A DNA stretch of 6,735 nt from Candidatus Tayloriibacteriota bacterium. GTDB lineage: Bacteria > Patescibacteriota > Minisyncoccia > Phycocordibacterales > PALSA-1337. Under the pieces are notes generated by a model. It worked only from the letters and a program-made list of their open reading frames with translations, ran no database searches and was not told the origin of the DNA. The position numbers and the translations under genes are program-made. The stretch's first letter is position 1. Each line of letters opens with the position of its first letter. This document shows positions 4,422 through 6,735 of this stretch, piece after piece. The stretch covers positions 1-6,735 of the forward strand of contig JAPLZI010000032.1 of assembly GCA_026395095.1 (NCBI GenBank), read 5' to 3'.

Positions 4422-6735
4422 TTATTCAGTCATAATCTTTTTGAGATCCCAGAAGGTACTACTACCTTTTTCTATAAGCATGTTCACCAAGTCTTCAACA
4501 GGCTTTTTTAGACTAGGAATCTTATAAATAATCTCAAGAGGTTCTTTGATCTGTCTGCTTGCATCAAAGTATGTCCGATGGTGCGGGTTCAGACCATCAT
4601 TCAAAATTAAGAGGCGGGCAATAATTTCTAACGTTTTTTCAGGATTAATTTCAGCAAATTTATTAATCCTTTGCAGAAGACCATAATCCCAATCAATAAC
4701 CCCTAGTGACTTTTTAAGAGATTCGGCCATATTTACTATAACAATTTCATCAGATATGACTTCCTTATCAGGATTAACCCAAAAACCAAAACCTGAAAAC
4801 GTTTTAGCTTCTACTGGAATTTCTGTTTTGAGTATCCAATTCCAAAAATCAATTATCTTGGTCTTGCTAACCTTATTTTCTGCCATCCATTCATCACCTG
4901 CTTGGCTTCGTGTTAGGTAATGCCTACCGGTAAAGGAAGTAAATTCATAATGTCTGGTCTCGCTTGGTGTATTCCAGAAGGAGTTAAACAACGGATCACC
5001 AATCTTAAGATTAAATTGCGCATAAGCAAGAGCCATATGACCTGCCAATGTCTCATCAAGCCCTTTCAAATATTTTCTTTCAGGGTATTGCTCTTTTTTA
5101 AGAGTAATAGCATACTCGTAATATTCAGCCAGAAGTTCATATAGTTCCTCATATAAGGCGCTCGCAAGATATCCTTCCCAAGTAGCAAAATAAAGTTTTT
5201 CTTTCCCAACCGTATCTTTAGGGAATATCTTCGGTAATAAACTTTTAATAAACGCCTTGTCTCTAAAATAGAAAGATGCCAAAAATTGACCTGCCGTAAA
5301 GCGAACAGCTGTAGAAGAATCGCTGTCAAGCACATCCTCATATATTCTTTTAACATCTCCTGCTAGAGATTTGCCATCATTGTAGGTGAATTGAACAAGT
5401 GCCCTATAAGCCTGTCCACGGACTGAATTAATTGCGATATGGGAAGGTTCGCCGTATTCTGGTTTTTCTTCTTCTGAATTCGGACTGCTCTTAATCGAAA
5501 GTAGATACTTCACCAAGTTTAAGATAATGTCTCTATTTTTTGTAAATACTTCAGATTCATTGATATAGCCAAGAGAATTTAAGAGGATATCTGCCATTAT
5601 TTTATGAACAGTGATCCAATCAGCAAGCCATGATTTCTTATCATCAAACTTCTTAAACTCTTCTTTCTCACCTGATACTCGTATTGAATCGAAGAAATTA
5701 ATTAAGGCTACATACTGCACATCGCTCAATGATTGCTTATTTCTTAACATTTCATCGACACCTCTCATCAAGGAATAAACATAGCTAGGATCAATAGCTG
5801 TTCGGTCAAAGAAAGCGTTCAGCTTTGTAAAGTAATCCTGAGTGCGAAGTTTAAGATCATCTTTCAAGGCATCCCCCAATCCCTCTGTACCTCGAGGATT
5901 AAGAAAATCGTCATTCTTAAATTTCTCATTAAGTAGCTTGGGATCCCAGTCTGTCTTTAAGTGTTCAATTATTTGGTCTACGTTAAAATCACTCAAAGTA
6001 AAAGGCGATTTATGATTTACAAAACCACCAGCAACCTCCGACATGCCCGTGTCAGGTATAGGTGCCTTATCAGGAAACTTGCCGAACAAAACTTCCGAAT
6101 GTGCAATTTCCGTCTTGTTCATATCGGCCTTTATATATGTCGCAAGTATAAGACCGTCTCTTTTCCTCCAACCCTCCTTATCTTTGTCATTCAGATCAGC
6201 GCCGAAATATTCAAAGACTTTTTTGATGTATTCGCGCTTAAAATCCTTATCGAGTAAAGCAAAGCCCGCCATAAGACTATAGTGATATTCGGTTCCACTA
6301 TTTATATCGAAATATCGCTCTTCAGCGTTAAATAATCTCAAAAGTGCCTCTTTTATTTCTGCCTCAAAGAATTGAGGACATCGAGTAATTACATATAGCC
6401 TTAACTTCCATAAGGTACGGCTATCTGGTAATGGTTTTATATAGGTCTCATATATTCTTCTTGCCTCAGCCTCATTATTATCAATTGAAATATAGATTTT
6501 TTCTACAAGCTTTTTATTGATTGCCACTAAATTTTGGATGTCTTCTCTCGAATATGATCGGTTATCCAAATCTAATTCAAGATTGAACATATCAACATTT
6601 AGTAGGTAAAACGGCTCTGCTTTTGCAAAAGTCATCTCTTCTTTATCTTCTCCGAGATTAACGACTTTACTTAAGATTCCGATAAGCACGCCTAGCACCT
6701 CCTCTCTTTTTGTAGCATCAATTTCCAAAACTGCT
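4422..6735 (-). CDS. C-terminal part of a large alpha-solenoid protein, possibly STAND/Avs-like NTPase (5' end missing)
   Basis: The frame is open to the right edge. A TTG at 6728-6726 could be called as start, but codons continue upstream of it, so this is most likely the C-terminal 770 residues of a longer protein. It is almost entirely helical with no signal or membrane segment. Recognisable blocks (residues counted from the TTG) are SPFTLSDF (241-248) then IIEHLKTDW, DDFLNP and GLGDALKDDL (273-292), INSVRGQAYRAL (433-443), IFPK (501-504), TWEGYL (516-521) and FSGFGFWVNP (644-653). This order is what I associate with the C-terminal sensor solenoid of very large STAND/NACHT-type ATPases of antiphage systems. 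There is no Walker motif in the visible part, so the NTPase assignment is inference. The gene leads an operon with two membrane proteins. A HEAT/TPR-repeat protein of other function remains possible. Confidence 0.65.
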   Translation of the reverse strand, partial: AVLEIDATKREEVLGVLIGILSKVVNLGEDKEEMTFAKAEPFYLLNVDMFNLELDLDNRSYSREDIQNLVAINKKLVEKIYISIDNNEAEARRIYETYIKPLPDSRTLWKLRLYVITRCPQFFEAEIKEALLRLFNAEERYFDINSGTEYHYSLMAGFALLDKDFKREYIKKVFEYFGADLNDKDKEGWRKRDGLILATYIKADMNKTEIAHSEVLFGKFPDKAPIPDTGMSEVAGGFVNHKSPFTLSDFNVDQIIEHLKTDWDPKLLNEKFKNDDFLNPRGTEGLGDALKDDLKLRTQDYFTKLNAFFDRTAIDPSYVYSLMRGVDEMLRNKQSLSDVQYVALINFFDSIRVSGEKEEFKKFDDKKSWLADWITVHKIMADILLNSLGYINESEVFTKNRDIILNLVKYLLSIKSSPNSEEEKPEYGEPSHIAINSVRGQAYRALVQFTYNDGKSLAGDVKRIYEDVLDSDSSTAVRFTAGQFLASFYFRDKAFIKSLLPKIFPKDTVGKEKLYFATWEGYLASALYEELYELLAEYYEYAITLKKEQYPERKYLKGLDETLAGHMALAYAQFNLKIGDPLFNSFWNTPSETRHYEFTSFTGRHYLTRSQAGDEWMAENKVSKTKIIDFWNWILKTEIPVEAKTFSGFGFWVNPDKEVISDEIVIVNMAESLKKSLGVIDWDYGLLQRINKFAEINPEKTLEIIARLLILNDGLNPHHRTYFDASRQIKEPLEIIYKIPSLKKPVEDLVNMLIEKGSSTFWDLKKIMTE

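Noticed and set aside
4920..6282. Plus-strand and out-of-frame minus-strand ORFs of 74-98 codons inside the large solenoid gene
   Set aside because: They are shadows of a continuous 768-codon frame with regular helical patterning.
1..6735. Alternative genetic code with UGA as glycine (code 25)
   Set aside because: Rep ends naturally at TGA with an overlapping downstream start, and no gene needs TGA as a sense codon.

Overview
The window looks like a piece of an AT-rich accessory region from an uncultivated bacterium, most likely of the Patescibacteria (CPR, Parcubacteria-like) kind. That placement is an inference from the compact trio of an HUH replication initiator, a roughly 60-residue helical protein and a large serine recombinase. 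No ribosomal or other marker gene is present to confirm it. The genetic code looks standard: rep ends in TGA, and no in-frame TGA is needed as a sense codon, so a UGA-glycine code is not supported.

Left part (1-746). Two small minus-strand reading frames lie at the edge: a complete 62-residue ORF and, overlapping its 3' end in another frame, the first ~30 codons of a gene that leaves the window. Next comes about 500 bases without a convincing gene but full of structure. It holds two DnaA-box-like words one helical turn apart, a near-consensus sigma70 promoter (TTGACA/TACAAT), a chain of hairpins including a 15-bp GC-rich stem-loop, and a perfect tandem duplication (99 bp, then 90 bp) that copies the leader and first codons of rep. 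This is the best candidate for a replication origin and/or a structured control RNA.

Centre (747-3280). A plus-strand operon encodes an HUH/two-tyrosine rolling-circle Rep, a 60-residue helical protein (ATGA overlap with rep) and a 505-residue large serine recombinase. Together they read as the replication and integration module of an integrative plasmid-like element. The recombinase is followed by a gene-free stretch with GC-rich inverted repeats that could be its attachment site.

Right part (3568-6735). A tight minus-strand operon converges on the recombinase. Its first visible gene is the C-terminal 770 or so residues of a larger alpha-helical protein whose start is outside the window. 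Its motif pattern resembles the alpha-solenoid C-terminus of big STAND/NACHT-type (Avs-like) NTPases of bacterial immunity. It is followed after 2 bp by an 81-residue two-helix membrane protein and after 12 bp by a 197-residue single-anchor membrane protein. If the missing N-terminus carries a STAND ATPase, this would be a candidate defence operon with membrane partners, carried by or inserted beside the mobile element. That last point is inference, since neither the NTPase domain nor the far element boundary is visible.
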